Assembly: GCA_963995525.1 (NCBI GenBank)
Contig: OZ023206.1
Span: 2,170,001-2,234,000, forward strand
Direction of reading: 5' to 3'
From: Escarpia spicata
Taxonomy: Eukaryota > Annelida > Polychaeta > Sabellida > Siboglinidae
DNA: 64,000 nucleotides
How positions within the stretch are numbered: position 1 is the first letter of the stretch; every line of letters starts with the position of its first letter. Positions 1 through 10,496 of the stretch are shown here, piece after piece. The notes beneath the pieces were generated by a model. That model was given only the letters and a program-made list of their open reading frames with translations. It ran no database searches and had not been told where the DNA came from. A program made the translations under genes and the position numbers.

Positions 1-560
1 AAAACAATAGTTAGGCCTCATTTAGAATATTGTATACAAGCGTGGAGGCCATATCGCAGGAAGGACATAGATATGCTAGAAAGAGTACAGAGGAGAGCGA
101 CTAAAATGATACCAAAACTGAGGGATCTTATTTATGAAAAATGCCTAAAAGAATGTGGTTTAACAACACTAGAGACCAGGAGATTGAGAGGAGATCAGAT
201 AGAAGTGTCTAAAATATTGAATGGCTATGAAAATATTGATAGAAATATGTTTTTTTCAGTTAAGAAAGATAGAAAGATTGGAGGACATAAATTTATATTA
301 GTAAAGGAGCAGTGTAGATTAGACGTAAGAAAGTTCTAATTTTAACAAAGGACTGTGAATGAATGGAACAGATTATCTGATGATTGTGTAGGTGCTAGTA
401 GTGTCAACATATGTTTAAAAATAAAATCGACACATACCTCAGACGGGCGGGATACACATAGATAAAAGGGTTGGACTCTCGATATGCCAAAGGGCTTCCT
501 TGTCCACCTGCCATCTAGAGTTAATTCTCTGGATGACAATCTTGTTCAATCTTGTTAAAT
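1..560 (+). mobile_element. LINE-A (CR1-like) 3' end, truncated by window start
   Basis: The frame open from base 1 to a stop at 337-339 encodes the C-terminal part of a non-LTR retrotransposon reverse transcriptase (motifs RPHLEYCIQAWRPY and LERVQRRATKMI, then GLTTLETRRLRGDQIE). The same residues end the long LINE-A protein at 31.6-34.4 kb. A premature stop removes the last ~40 residues, whose remnant can still be read to about 430. Bases ~420-560 match the 3' UTR and tail of the other LINE-A copies (CCACCTGCCATCTAGAGTTA, then CTTGTTAAAT). The upstream part lies outside the window. Inactive. Confidence 0.88.
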
Positions 561-910
561 TAGGTAAACACCAGAATATGGGTAAGGAATTTTTCAAAAT
601 CCTCTGAGTGATATGGGTAGTTTTATTTTGTTCAAATGTGGTATTGCTTTTGAGAAGAAATGTTTATATCTCGAGAACACAGTACAGTAACCGACATGTT
701 GTCCAGCCAGCCAAACTGCAGCTTACACCCAGCCCAGCCTGCAACAACAATGCTGTGCAGGATTCCACGACACAGTGCGAGATGCCAGGATGCAGTGTGG
801 AATGCCACGACACAGAGCGGGATGCCGTGTAGGAGGCTGTGGGAGATGAAGGTTGAGATGCAGTGTGAAATGAAGTGCAATATGATGCACCAGATGCAGT
901 GCTCGATGAT
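561..910. other. No gene; short degenerate repeats
   Basis: No convincing coding sequence. Bases ~770-905 repeat variants of GATGCCACGACACAG and GATGCAGTGTG several times, a decayed short-unit tandem repeat leading into the minisatellite. Confidence 0.4.
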
Positions 911-2690
911 CTCAGTTGAAACTCAACTGAGATTCAACAGTTGAACGCTGGTTGAAACTCAACTGAGATTCAACAGTTGAACACGGGTTGAAACTCAACT
1001 GAGATTCAACAGTTGAACACGGGTTGAAACTCAACTTAGATTCAACAGTTGAACGCGGGTTGAAACTCAACTGAGATTCAACAGTTGAACGTGGGTTGAA
1101 ACTCAACTGAGATTCAACAATTGAAAGATGGTTGAAACTTAACTGAGATTCAACAGTTGAACGCGGGTTGAAACTCAACTGAGATTCAACAGTTGAACGC
1201 TGGTTGAAACTCAACTGAGATTCAACAGTTGAATGCGGGTTGAAACTCAACTGAGATTCAACAGTTGAACGCTGGTTGAAACTCAACTGAGATTCAACAC
1301 TTCAACGCAGGTTAAAACTCAACTGAGATTGAACAGTTGAACGCGGATTGAAACTCAACTGAGATTGAACAGTTGAACGCGGGTTGAAACTCAACTGAGA
1401 TTCAACAGTTAAATGCGGGTTGAAACTCATCTGAGATTGAACAGTTGAACACTGGTTGAAACTCAACCGAGATTCAACAGCTGAACGCGGGTTGAAACTC
1501 AACTGAGATTCAACAGTTGAACGCTGGTTGAAACTCAACTGAGATTCAACACTTCAACGCAGGTTAAAACTCAACTGAGATTCAACAGTTGAACGCGGAT
1601 TGAAACTCAACTGAGATTCAACAGTTGAATGCGGGTTGAAACTCAACTTAGATTCAACAGTTGTAAGCGGGTTGAAACTCAACTGAGATTCAACAGTTGA
1701 ATGCGGGTTGAAACTCAACTGAGATTCAACAGTTGAATGCGGGTTGAAACTTAACTGAGATTCAACAGTTGAAGACCTGTTGAAACTCAACTGAGATTCA
1801 ACAATTGAACACAGGTTGAAACGCAACTGAGATTTTACAGTTGAACGCTTGTTGAAAGTCAACTGAGATTCAACAGTTGAACGTGGGTTGAAACTCAACT
1901 GAGATTCAACATTTGAATGCGGGTTGAAACTCAACTGAGATTGAACAGTTGAACACGGGTTAAAACTCAACTGAGATTGAACAGTTGAACACGGGTTCAA
2001 ACTCAATTGAGATTCAACAGTTAAACGCGGGTTGAAACTCAACTAACATTCAACAGTTGAACGCGGGTTGAAACTCAACTGAGATTCAACAGTTGAACGC
2101 GGGTTGAAACTCAATTAAGATTCAACAGATGAACGCGGGTTGAAACTCGACTGAGATTCAACAGTTGAATGCGGGTTGAAACTCAAATGAGATTCAACAG
2201 TTGAACACGGGTTGAAACTCAACTGAGATTCAACAGTTGAACACGGGTTGAAACTCAACTGAGATTCAACAGTTGAACACGGGTTGAAACTCAACTGAGA
2301 TTCAACAGTTGAATGCGGGTTGAAACTCAACTGAGATTCAACAGATGAACGCGGGTTGAAACTCAACTGAGATTCAACAGTTGAATGCGGGTTAAAACTC
2401 AACTGAGATTCAACAGTTGAACGCGGGTTGAAACTCAACTGAGATTCAACAGTTGAACGTGGGTTGAAACTCAACTGAGGTTCAACAGTTGAACGCGGGT
2501 TCAAACTCAACTGAGATTCAACAGTTGAATGCGGGTTCAAACTCAACTGAGATTCAACAGTTGAATGCTGGTTGAAACTCAACTGAGATTCAACAGTTGA
2601 ACGCTGGTTGAAACTCAATTGAGATTCAACAGTTGAACGCTGGTTGAAACTCAATTGAGATTTAACAGTTGAATGCGAGTTGAAGCTCAA
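911..2690. repeat. 36-bp minisatellite, about 50 copies
   Basis: The unit is about 36 bp, consensus beginning GTTGAACGCGGGTTGAAACT and ending CAACTGAGATTCAACA. Units vary at a few positions. The unit is strongly self-complementary: TTGAA-A-CTCA-AC-TGAG-A-TTCAA is an interrupted palindrome, and CAACAGTTG is another. Because 36 is a multiple of three, long minus-strand frames of a 12-residue repeat (STVESQLSFNPR-like) stay open; these are a by-product. Confidence 0.95.
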
Positions 2691-3094
2691 CCCAAGTTCA
2701 ACACCAGTTGAAACTCAACTCATTTGCATGTGAAATTATCAACTGACTATTTGCATAATATATTATATAGTTGAAGCTGAAACGAGATTCAACAGTTGAA
2801 TGCGAGCTCATTTGCATGTGAAATTTTCAACTCCTCGATAATTGAAACTCAACTGAGTTTCAGTTGAATTTGGGTTGAACTTCACCGGTTGAAAGTTCTA
2901 TCTTTTTTTGGTTTGGGTAGTAAGCATTTTAGTAGAATGGTGTTGTTTATTACGCCTAATTTATTTATTTGGCTAAGAATGGAACATCACGTGATTTGAG
3001 CTTGTTACTGAGTTATTAAACAATACAACTGATCTGTCTGATGTCCCATGTTTTATTGAAACACTGTCTGTCCTATATAACTTTCTTCTATCAA
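2691..3094. repeat. Minisatellite tail, copy 1
   Basis: Degenerate GTTGAA/TTCAAC sequence followed by a unique tail (from GGTTGAAAGTTCTATC through CATCACGTGATTTGAG to CTTTCTTCTATCA). The same tail recurs at 3297-3756, so array plus tail is a tandemly duplicated higher-order unit. Confidence 0.85.
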
Positions 3095-3296
3095 CAGTTG
3101 AACGTGGGTTGAAACTCAACTGAGATTCAACATTTGAACGCGGGTTAAAACTCAACTGAGATTCAACAGTTGAATGCAGGTTGAAACTCAACTGAGATTC
3201 AACAGTTGAACGCTGGTTGAAACTCAATTGAGATTCAACAGTTGAACGCGGGTTGAAACTCAACTGAGATTCAACAGTTGAATGTGGGTTGAAGCT
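3095..3296. repeat. Second block of the 36-bp minisatellite
   Basis: About five or six units of the same 36-bp repeat, beginning directly after tail copy 1 (CTATCA then ACAGTTGAAC). Confidence 0.9.
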
Positions 3297-3756
3297 CAAC
3301 CCAATTCAACACCAGTTGAAACTCAACTCATTTGTATGTGAAATTTTCAACTGTATATTTGCATATATATATAGTTGAAACTTAACTGAGATTCAACAGT
3401 TGAACGCGAGTTGAAGCTCAACCCAAGTTCAACACCAGTTGAAACTCAACTCATTTGCATGTGAAATTATCAACTGACTATTTGCATAATATATTATATA
3501 GTTGAAGCTCAACCGAGATTCAACAGTTGAATTTGGGTTGAACTTCACCGGTTGAAAGTTCTATCTTTTTTTTGTTTGGGTAGTAAGCATTTTAGTAGAA
3601 TGGTGTTGTTTATTATGCCTAATTAATTTATTTGGCTAAGAATGGAACATCACGTGATTTGAGCTTGTTACTGAGTTATTAAACAATACAACTGATCTGT
3701 CTGATGTCCCATGTTTTATTGAAATACTGTCTGTCCTATTTAACTTTCTTCTATCA
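3297..3756. repeat. Minisatellite tail, copy 2
   Basis: Near-identical to 2691-3094, with part of the GTTGAA-rich stretch duplicated inside it. The similarity stops at CTTTCTTCTATCA (about 3756), which marks the right edge of the whole repeat. Confidence 0.85.
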
Positions 3757-5104
3757 CTTGATGCCCCACACGTCGTGACGGAGTCCATTAGCCAAAAAGA
3801 AGACTGTTTCATCCTCTTAAATATTATAAAAATAATCGACACGATACTTAGTTGTTTAAGACATTTCTTGGTATTAACATTACTTTTTACTTAGAGTAGG
3901 GCTACATTTTCACCCAAGTGATGACGACTGGAAACTAGTGTATTTAGCTGTCACCGAACAACCCTCAGAGAGGCCAAAGAACACTCGTCAGATTCCATTT
4001 AAGACCATTACTTTCTATTTGAGAAATATTAAAGAAAAATTCCATTCTCCGATACCGAGTGTATACTTTTTCTAAACATCACATTAAAGACAAGACACGA
4101 TTGTATCCGCATAAACACTGCTCCGTTGAAAAGGTAACTGTTTGCTTTATATTTCAACTTACGGTGATATTATGCACACGGTGTCCCTTAGAATGACAAG
4201 TAGTTATATGTTCTCTTCTAAACGGCAGACAGAAAAGGTACCCTAATTTTTAAATCGCATGAAAACAAAAGAAATTTTATAAAACATGCCATTGCTATCG
4301 ATTTTTAACCATAAGTCAAAAAAATACAATCGAAATTTCAGAAATTGGAAATACCATAATAAGTATGTTAAATACATGATGTGCATGTATACGCTCGGTA
4401 TCGAGCAACACAGACTCGCAAGTTCAAAGTGATCCTAAAAAGTCTAAAAAATAAAAAGACTAAAAGGATAACATTATGTATTGAATTCTAAATTTACCCC
4501 CAAAAAACAGTCGACGTTTCGTGATAACTGACCATATACGTTGACACACTTGGACACATAGGTTATGAGAGGTATAAATCTCGTTGTTTCTTTCATTTTG
4601 TTTATTAATTAATGAATTTAAAATCCATCCATATAATTTGAATTAGCAGCGCCAGATCATCTCAAAAGTAACATGTGTTTCACTAACTGGAAGATGTGTA
4701 CAAGTCCAGCAATGAAATATACCCCCTGCAGGGTGAAACAAGCCAGTGTGTCTTTAAAACATGTTTTTTTTACATTTGCATGTTTTGTTTACACTATGAA
4801 GAAAAAACCTGTAATGAGTAAGGGTAGATCAGGGGCAATTTCATTAGTTTTTTCAAAACGTTTTGAGTGGACTTGGACCTTTCTGCAAACCTTTCAAGTA
4901 TTAATTATAATATTGTAGTATATATTATAATAAAAAGGTGGGGTATAATTATTTTTCCTTGAAATGTCAAAACTAGAATAATAAAAATTATCAACGTACT
5001 TACCCTACAACCGGGCATCACTAGAAGAAACTTGACTTGTGGAGTGATGGGTGCAACGGCCTTCAGTTTATATCACCTTCAGACGGACATAACTGTTCAG
5101 TTTA
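3757..5104. other. No recognisable gene, AT-rich
   Basis: AT-rich sequence with short chance frames only. An 81-codon frame at 4673-4918 has no recognisable motif and no splice or repeat context that supports it. Confidence 0.5.
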
Positions 5105-5280
5105 GTCACTCATTTATATCCAATATTGAGCATGTTTATATCCAATGCTTAGCCTGTTTATATCCAATGTTGAGCCTGTCAATATCCAATGTTGCACCTG
5201 TTTATATCCAATTTTGCGCCTGTTTATATCCAATGTTGCGCCTGTTTATATCCAATGTTGCGCCTGTTTATATCCAATCA
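5105..5280. repeat. 22-bp tandem repeat, about 8 copies
   Basis: The unit GCCTGTTTATATCCAATGTT plus two bases repeats about eight times. The right-hand copies are nearly identical and the left ones more diverged. The unit length is not a multiple of three, so the overlapping short frames are by-products. Confidence 0.9.
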
Positions 5281-7440
5281 CACTGGCCTCTTGCTTGTTG
5301 GGGACTCTGGAAAATAAACACAATACAATAAATACAAGATGGAAATATAAGTTCTGTACACTATTCACTTGCTAACCCAGTTCTGCTTTGGAAACCCTAG
5401 GGGCCTCGGATACATGACATGGCCTTGTGAGACACCATTCAGAGGGACACTGGTGTCAGTGAGACTTGTCTGGCTGCCACAATGTCTGACAGAACACAGT
5501 GAAACAATCATTATAAATGTCTCTATGTTAAGTGGATGACATAACAAGTATTCACTTGGTTTGTCCTGTTTGCTCTGTGGGACCACAGGCCATCAACCAC
5601 ATGTGGTCCCCTGATGTTGTCTCTTTCTCATCATTTCCTCAAGGTTTCTCCCAATGTAACCTATCTTCTTCCTTTCATGTTCTCTGTTTATGAGCCTTCC
5701 TCTTCTAACCCTCCCTTGGGGGTTCCTTGTGGGTGATTGTCAGGTGATGTTTCTTGATGGTATGTGCCCTAAGGAGCCCTTTCTGTCTTTATTTCAGTTT
5801 CTACAGGTTGTTTGGTCATTTCCCACAGCATGGTGTCTGAGACCTAGTCTCAACATTTCAGATGTATGATTCTGTGCAAACAAGAGCCAGCACTCTAAGA
5901 AGCTAGAGAAGGCGAAGAAGAATACTGACCAGTGCATTGCTAGACCTAGTCCAGCTATGACAGTATAATACTAACTACTTAAATTATAGCTTGTGGGCAA
6001 TGTGAGTGTGCCGAGTTAGTTTAAAATGTTATAAGCAACCAGACTACCGGTAGTGACTGTTTAAAATAAAATTATGTCAAGCTATAACATAATCATTAGC
6101 TTATATGCCGAATGCTGAGTACTTACATTTTTGGCCTGGTCAACTATGCTCCTATATTAAGCAACTTGACTACATGTGGCACCGCTATGCATTGAATTTG
6201 TGTAGACCGATTTGCTTTCCCTTCTGCTAACATGGGAGACAGGGACCCAGTTTAGTGGCGATGGTTTACTAGTACGCCAGCTACCTGCTTGTTTATTCAT
6301 ATACATTTGTTGTAATAATGCCAATAAGTATACCTGCGATGAAAACAGATTTTTAGGCGGTGTTTAAGAATCCCACTAATAGGCCCTGTCTATCTCATTG
6401 ATTTGCGTGATTATTATAATGAGATCTTCCAACATGAAATGTTGGAGACGAAGAGTAATGAAGGAAAATTCAACTGTAATTATCACGGTAATCCATTGAC
6501 AAAAAGTTGTAATTAATTAGACATTTAAACTGGCTTACATTTCAGTTCATGCACTCAACCAACTGTGGTCGTTTTAACATATTTGGATAGTCGACTGATG
6601 TTAATTCATATGCCATAGATATGTAGAATCCCCCACATCGACACTACATGTCTTACTGCACATGTCTTTTCTCCGTGTAGCTTCAATTACTTCCGGTTAG
6701 ACGTGGATAAACGTAAACAATACCACATCCGCATACTAATTAATTTGTGAGCCGTGTCAAATGAAGGTGGTCAACTATTTCACAGTCATCGTGCAATGTG
6801 AAGAACAAGGAACAAAATGGGTACACGATGAGTGGAAACTTGGGATATTGGCTGTAGAACAGTCTAATCAGACAGGCTGTCAGTGTCACGACGCGGCCAA
6901 ATTTCAAAGACGACTAACAAATTTAATGTTCATTTCAGTCATGGTAAAGGTAAAATTTGCTCATAAATGCACCAAAATCGATGTATCTATTGATGATTCG
7001 ATTGATCTTACTGTGTGAACAGGGGTATATTTTGTATTATTATGTTCGAACCAATACTGAAAGGCAAAATGGAGTTCATATAATGAAGGTCAAGGTGAAG
7101 ATCAATGTCGTAATTTATTACAGAAACTTCTGATTATGTACAACTGGGAATGTAACCCAGTTCATAGTAATGATATTATTATTCTAGAAATAGCAATATG
7201 TCAGTTAGATACACTAATTCAATGATATTTTGTTTCAACCGTTATTGTGAACATTTAAGTTTAAAATAGTTCAGAATCATTGCTTCAATGGATCAAAACG
7301 AAACCTACAATGGATGTTCCTAAACAATAGCATCCATCATCCGACCATCCTTCTATCCATTAGTAGAGGTTCAATGGTTAACATCTTTGCCATCATTGTT
7401 TAACTTTAGGCAGCCACCCTTGCTCTTGCACAATGCCGTG
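5281..7440. other. No gene identified
   Basis: No family recognised. A pyrimidine-rich tract ending in a possible splice acceptor (TTTATTTCAG near 5800) is noted without a supporting exon. An 85-codon frame at 6761-7018 is listed separately. Confidence 0.4.
6761..7018 (+). CDS. Small open frame of unknown nature
   Basis: Eighty-five codons from an ATG (starts MKVVNYFTVIVQCEEQG). It has a mixed, protein-like composition and no obvious repeat origin. I recognise no domain. AGGTAAAATT inside the frame (near 6948) could be a splice donor, so it might be a first exon, but this is weak. It may be chance. Confidence 0.15.
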   Translation: MKVVNYFTVIVQCEEQGTKWVHDEWKLGILAVEQSNQTGCQCHDAAKFQRRLTNLMFISVMVKVKFAHKCTKIDVSIDDSIDLTV

Positions 7441-7442
7441 CA

Positions 7443-7830
7443 ATGAAGGCCTGTCCTGCAGTTCTTTCAATTGCCCTTGGACGTTTCGTGCATCCACCAT
7501 GTAGGAGGAGGGCACAAGCCATACTTGCGCGGCGAGAGTGGTCCATAAAGGATGCCATTGCTTGCTGCGCTCATCCTGTTCCCATCTCTATTGACCAAAC
7601 ACAGCGATTGCCTGGTGGCAAGCGGTTGACTGCTTCCAGATAACAGAGGCTTGGAACAAGTACCTCTTGATATGCTCGAAGAGGGCGGCCTGGGTCGTTG
7701 ATGACTGCCATTGGAGAAGAGTTGATGCTTTGCATCGTTGACACTTGCAGAACCACATGTTTTGCTGATGAGCACATCAAATCGCTCAATGCGCTGCATG
7801 TGATCTGAGCGAAGGATCGGCAGTCAGCGA
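7443..7830 (-). pseudogene. Decayed fragment of an uncharacterised invertebrate protein
   Basis: The minus strand reads MQRIERFDVLISKTCGSAS then VNDAKHQLFSNG in one frame, and continues after a shift with EHIKRYLFQASVIWKQS and PLWTTLA. This order resembles a conserved stretch (QRIERFVVL, VNxARxxLF, HxKRxxYQ, W.PLWTTL) that I recall from many uncharacterised, multi-copy invertebrate genes; the match is from memory and not a search. Several frameshifts show that it is dead. Confidence 0.4.
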
Positions 7831-8036
7831 GATCATCGCCTCTCTAAGGCTTGGTGTACTGTTCCATTCAGTCCACTACACAAAAGTTGACGATAATGTG
7901 TCATAAGTTGTTATGATATGTTAGTGTAAGGGGGCGACAGGATAGGGTTATTCCCGCGTGACATCTCGGATCGAGGTGGAACGATCATTAGACGTCTACC
8001 AGAAAGATGGTAACGAAATGTCTGCAATATGTGAAT

Positions 8037-8331
8037 GTTATATGTTATGTATGTCTGTCTCTCTTCCTCTCCATCATTCTCCATCCCTCTCTCTCTCTCT
8101 CCCTTCCTCTCTCTCTCCTTTCTCTCTCCTCCTCGGTCTCTCTCCACAGCTGTCTCTCTGCCTCCCTCTTCCTCTCTCTCCCTCGCTCTCCCTCTCTCTC
8201 CATCGCTCTTCCTCTCTCTCTCTCTGCCTCGCTCTCCCTCTCTCCTTGTCACCTTTCTCTGTGTCACTCTCTCCCCCTCTCCCTGTCTCTATGGCTGATG
8301 TCTGTCTTGAGAGACTGTGTCATCTACTGTG
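8037..8331 (+). repeat. Pyrimidine-rich dispersed repeat, copy 1
   Basis: About 230 bp of (CT)n-rich sequence with occasional G and A, bounded by ATGTTATGTATGTCTGTCTC on the left and ATGGCTGATGTCTGTCTTGA...CATCTACTGT on the right. The same unit with the same borders sits in inverted orientation at 21598-21922, so it is a mobile or dispersed repeat and not a simple slippage tract. All long frames through it are low-complexity. Confidence 0.85.
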
Positions 8332-8930
8332 AGGTCATGCTTAACAAATATGTTATGTTTTTGAAAGATATCACTAAGTGGGTAGACGAGGGATCTCCGG
8401 TAGATATCATCTACTTAGATTTTCAGAAAGCTTTCGACAACTCAAAGATCACTGCTTAAACTAAAGGCCCATGGCATAGGAAATGGTATACTTAACTGGA
8501 TAGAAAAACGGCTGATTGATAGAAGACAACGGGTACAGATAGGTTGATGGGGAGGCTTCAAACTGGAAATCAGTTTTGAGTAGTGTACCACAGGGATCAG
8601 TATTGGGACCTATATTATCCTTAAAATATATATCAACAATTTGGACGATCATATAACAAGTAAGGTTTTGAAATTTGTGGATAATTCAAAAGTGTTTAGA
8701 AGGATTAAACATGATGGAGATAGACAGCATTTACAAGATGATCTTGATAGGTTGATCAAATGGTCTGAAAAGAGACAAATGTTCAAGTTTGGGAAATGTA
8801 AGTGCCTCCACACAGGACATTGGAACAAAGATGTACAATACACAATGGGGGGGTTCTATACTAAGTACTACAATAAAAAAAATGACTTAGGGTTAACCAT
8901 TAGTGCTGCTATGAATGTTTCAGAGCAGGC
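8332..8930 (+). mobile_element. LINE-A fragment (reverse transcriptase core)
   Basis: Begins inside the LINE-A RT at the residues around NMLCFLEDITRWVDEG and runs through DIIYLDFQKAFD, VPQGSVLGP-like and FADD-like regions (here KFVDNSKVF) to MNVSEQ, where it stops abruptly. Frameshifts occur near 8448 and 8540, and the catalytic FADD has become FVDN. Inactive. Confidence 0.88.
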
Positions 8931-8934
8931 CTAG

Positions 8935-9065
8935 GGTAATAGTAATATGTAATAGTAATAGTAACGATTACAAATAGTGAAGTAATAGTAATAGAAATAT
9001 GTTGAGCAAAAAATCAATGTAATAGTAATAATAATAATCATAATAGAAAGCAATGTATTAGTAAT
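8935..9065. repeat. TAATAG-type simple repeat
   Basis: AT-rich tract of imperfect TAATAG/GTAATA units between the LINE-A fragment and the BED exon. Confidence 0.75.
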
Positions 9066-9170
9066 TGACATATTACTTTTATATTACAAATTAACATTTC
9101 AAATGAATTTCCAAATTATCCCATTTACTTATACTTGGACTTCTACACTTTGGAGTAATAGGCTTCTTTT

Positions 9171-9456
9171 GTGTTAGACCTGCTCCTACAGCCTAACAAA
9201 AGCAATGAAGACTGCCAGTCTGCCAACGAATCCTTGTACAGTTTACACAGCATAACTGATTGGACTGTTTATAAAATCTGTTCAGCGGCAGGAGCTGGGG
9301 TCATTCAGATGAAGACTTCTCTGAGTCTGGCTGAACCATCTGTAAGTGTAGTACCTGCCAATACGGAGGGGAATTATCAAGGAAAATGCAAGAATTGTGC
9401 TACAGTGATATCAGGATCTTCAAAGACATCATCAAACTTCACAACACATTTGAAGG
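9171..9456 (+). CDS. BED-type zinc-finger exon, probably hAT transposase N-terminus
   Basis: The frame contains GKCKNCATVISGSSKTSSNF followed by TTHLK. The spacing C-x2-C, then SSNF-x2-HLK, is that of a BED zinc finger, a DNA-binding domain typical of hAT transposases and their domesticated relatives. The open frame then meets AAG|GTAAAT, a good splice donor at 9457, just before the expected last histidine, so the finger would be completed by another exon. No partner exon is visible downstream, where LINE-A tail sequence follows. The start codon is uncertain. It could be a transposon remnant or a host gene. Confidence 0.6.
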
Positions 9457-9554
9457 TAAATATTATTTTATTTCATTAAACGTAATTCATGTTGAATGTG
9501 TTGACACTGTTTGCCATGTTATATTGTGTCATACTAGTGATACTACTAAAACTA

Positions 9555-9630
9555 TTGAAGTGGCTTCCTTGTCCACCTGCCATCTAGAGTTAATTCTCTG
9601 GGTGGCAATCTTGTTAAATCTGATTAAACT
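9555..9630 (+). mobile_element. LINE-A solo 3' tail
   Basis: GGCTTCCTTGTCCACCTGCC through GGCAATCTTGTTAAAT, identical in layout to the last ~70 bases of full LINE-A copies. A severely 5'-truncated insertion. Confidence 0.85.
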
Positions 9631-9634
9631 GGTG

Positions 9635-9900
9635 GAGTTTTGACTGACAGTGTTTTGAATTGTGTTTTACACTGATGTGGGTTTTCACGGATGTTCATTT
9701 TGATTGATAAGATTTTGACTAACGGGATAATGAGTGATGGGATTTTGACTAATCAAAATGGTTTTGAACTTTGGATTTATGGGGTTTTAACTGCCGTGGG
9801 TTTTGACTGATGGTGTTTTGAATGAACAAGACTTTTTTGGATGCACTTTTCCTTATTATGGGATTTTGGGTGATGGGGATTTTGACAAAGATTAAGGGGG
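9635..9900. repeat. Degenerate GGGATTTTGACTGATG tandem repeat
   Basis: At least ten imperfect copies of a 15-17-base motif (variants GTTTTGACTGA, GGGATTTTGACTAA, GGGTTTTGACTGATGG). Old minisatellite. Confidence 0.65.
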
Positions 9901-10015
9901 TTCCCCATGCAACCAGCTAACCACAACTTACACAAAAAATTCACACACACATTATCATGCACATATACAGACATAGTGTGTGCAAGCACAGTACTTAGAA
10001 TCATTCATTTCTTAC

Positions 10016-10252
10016 CTGATGCAGACGTGACTGTGAGAGGTAATTCAGCATTCCGACATCACAACTCCACACGGGAATACCCCGTTCTGTTGCCAGGGAC
10101 AACAGTTCAACCACTAAGGGCTTATCCAAATCCCTTAGACTGTCCTTCATAAACAGCTGATGACATTCGCACCTCCCTTGTTGAAGAGCCAGCAGAATCG
10201 GGTAGAGTCCAAAAAGGACTTCACCTTCAACTGGTGGTCTTCTTGACCAATC
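10016..10252 (-). CDS. MRM1: Exon of a mitochondrial rRNA methyltransferase 1 (MRM1)-like gene
   Basis: Bounded by TTTCAG acceptor (10253-10258) and CAG|GTAAGA donor (10015-10010). One frame is open throughout and reads EVLFGLYPILLALQQGRC, then ELLSLATERGIPVWSCDVG and LSQSRLHQ, ending just before an expected Gly. This is the order of the N-terminal substrate-binding (L30e-like) domain of SpoU/TrmH methyltransferases of the MRM1 type, which 2'-O-methylate mitochondrial large-subunit rRNA. The catalytic knot domain (LDEVQDPQN-like) is not found in this window; it would lie at lower coordinates, possibly outside. The frame is clean, so the exon itself may be functional. The symbol is given by similarity only. 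Confidence 0.62.
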
Positions 10253-10496
10253 CCTGAAATCATTCGGTCAGAATACTGATTAGTAATATGCAAGTGGGCT
10301 TTAAAGTTAAAACTAAAGAATAGCACATGACGAGGGTCTGAATTTATAATTAAGATATATTTAAAAGGTTTGGTTTTGTTATATTTCAATTGTAATTAAC
10401 AACATTCCACATCCAAATGCTTCACATTAACTTTATCAGTGGGTGGCTCTCACATTAGCGGCATATTTATAAAAAAAAAGAGTAACATTTGTAAAC

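Noticed and set aside
911..2690. CRISPR array
   Set aside because: The repeats are contiguous and lack unique spacers; the context is eukaryotic.
912..3299. Long minus-strand open frames of a 12-residue repeat (STVESQLSFNPR-like)
   Set aside because: They arise because the 36-bp satellite unit is a multiple of three and lacks stops on that strand; there is no start context or flanking coding sequence.
5032..5375. Overlapping frames with YIQC/LYPML repeats
   Set aside because: Products of the 22-bp tandem repeat.
7911..8459. Ser/Leu-rich and Arg/Glu-rich frames over the CT-rich repeat, also at 21.5-22.1 kb
   Set aside because: Low-complexity products of the dispersed pyrimidine repeat.
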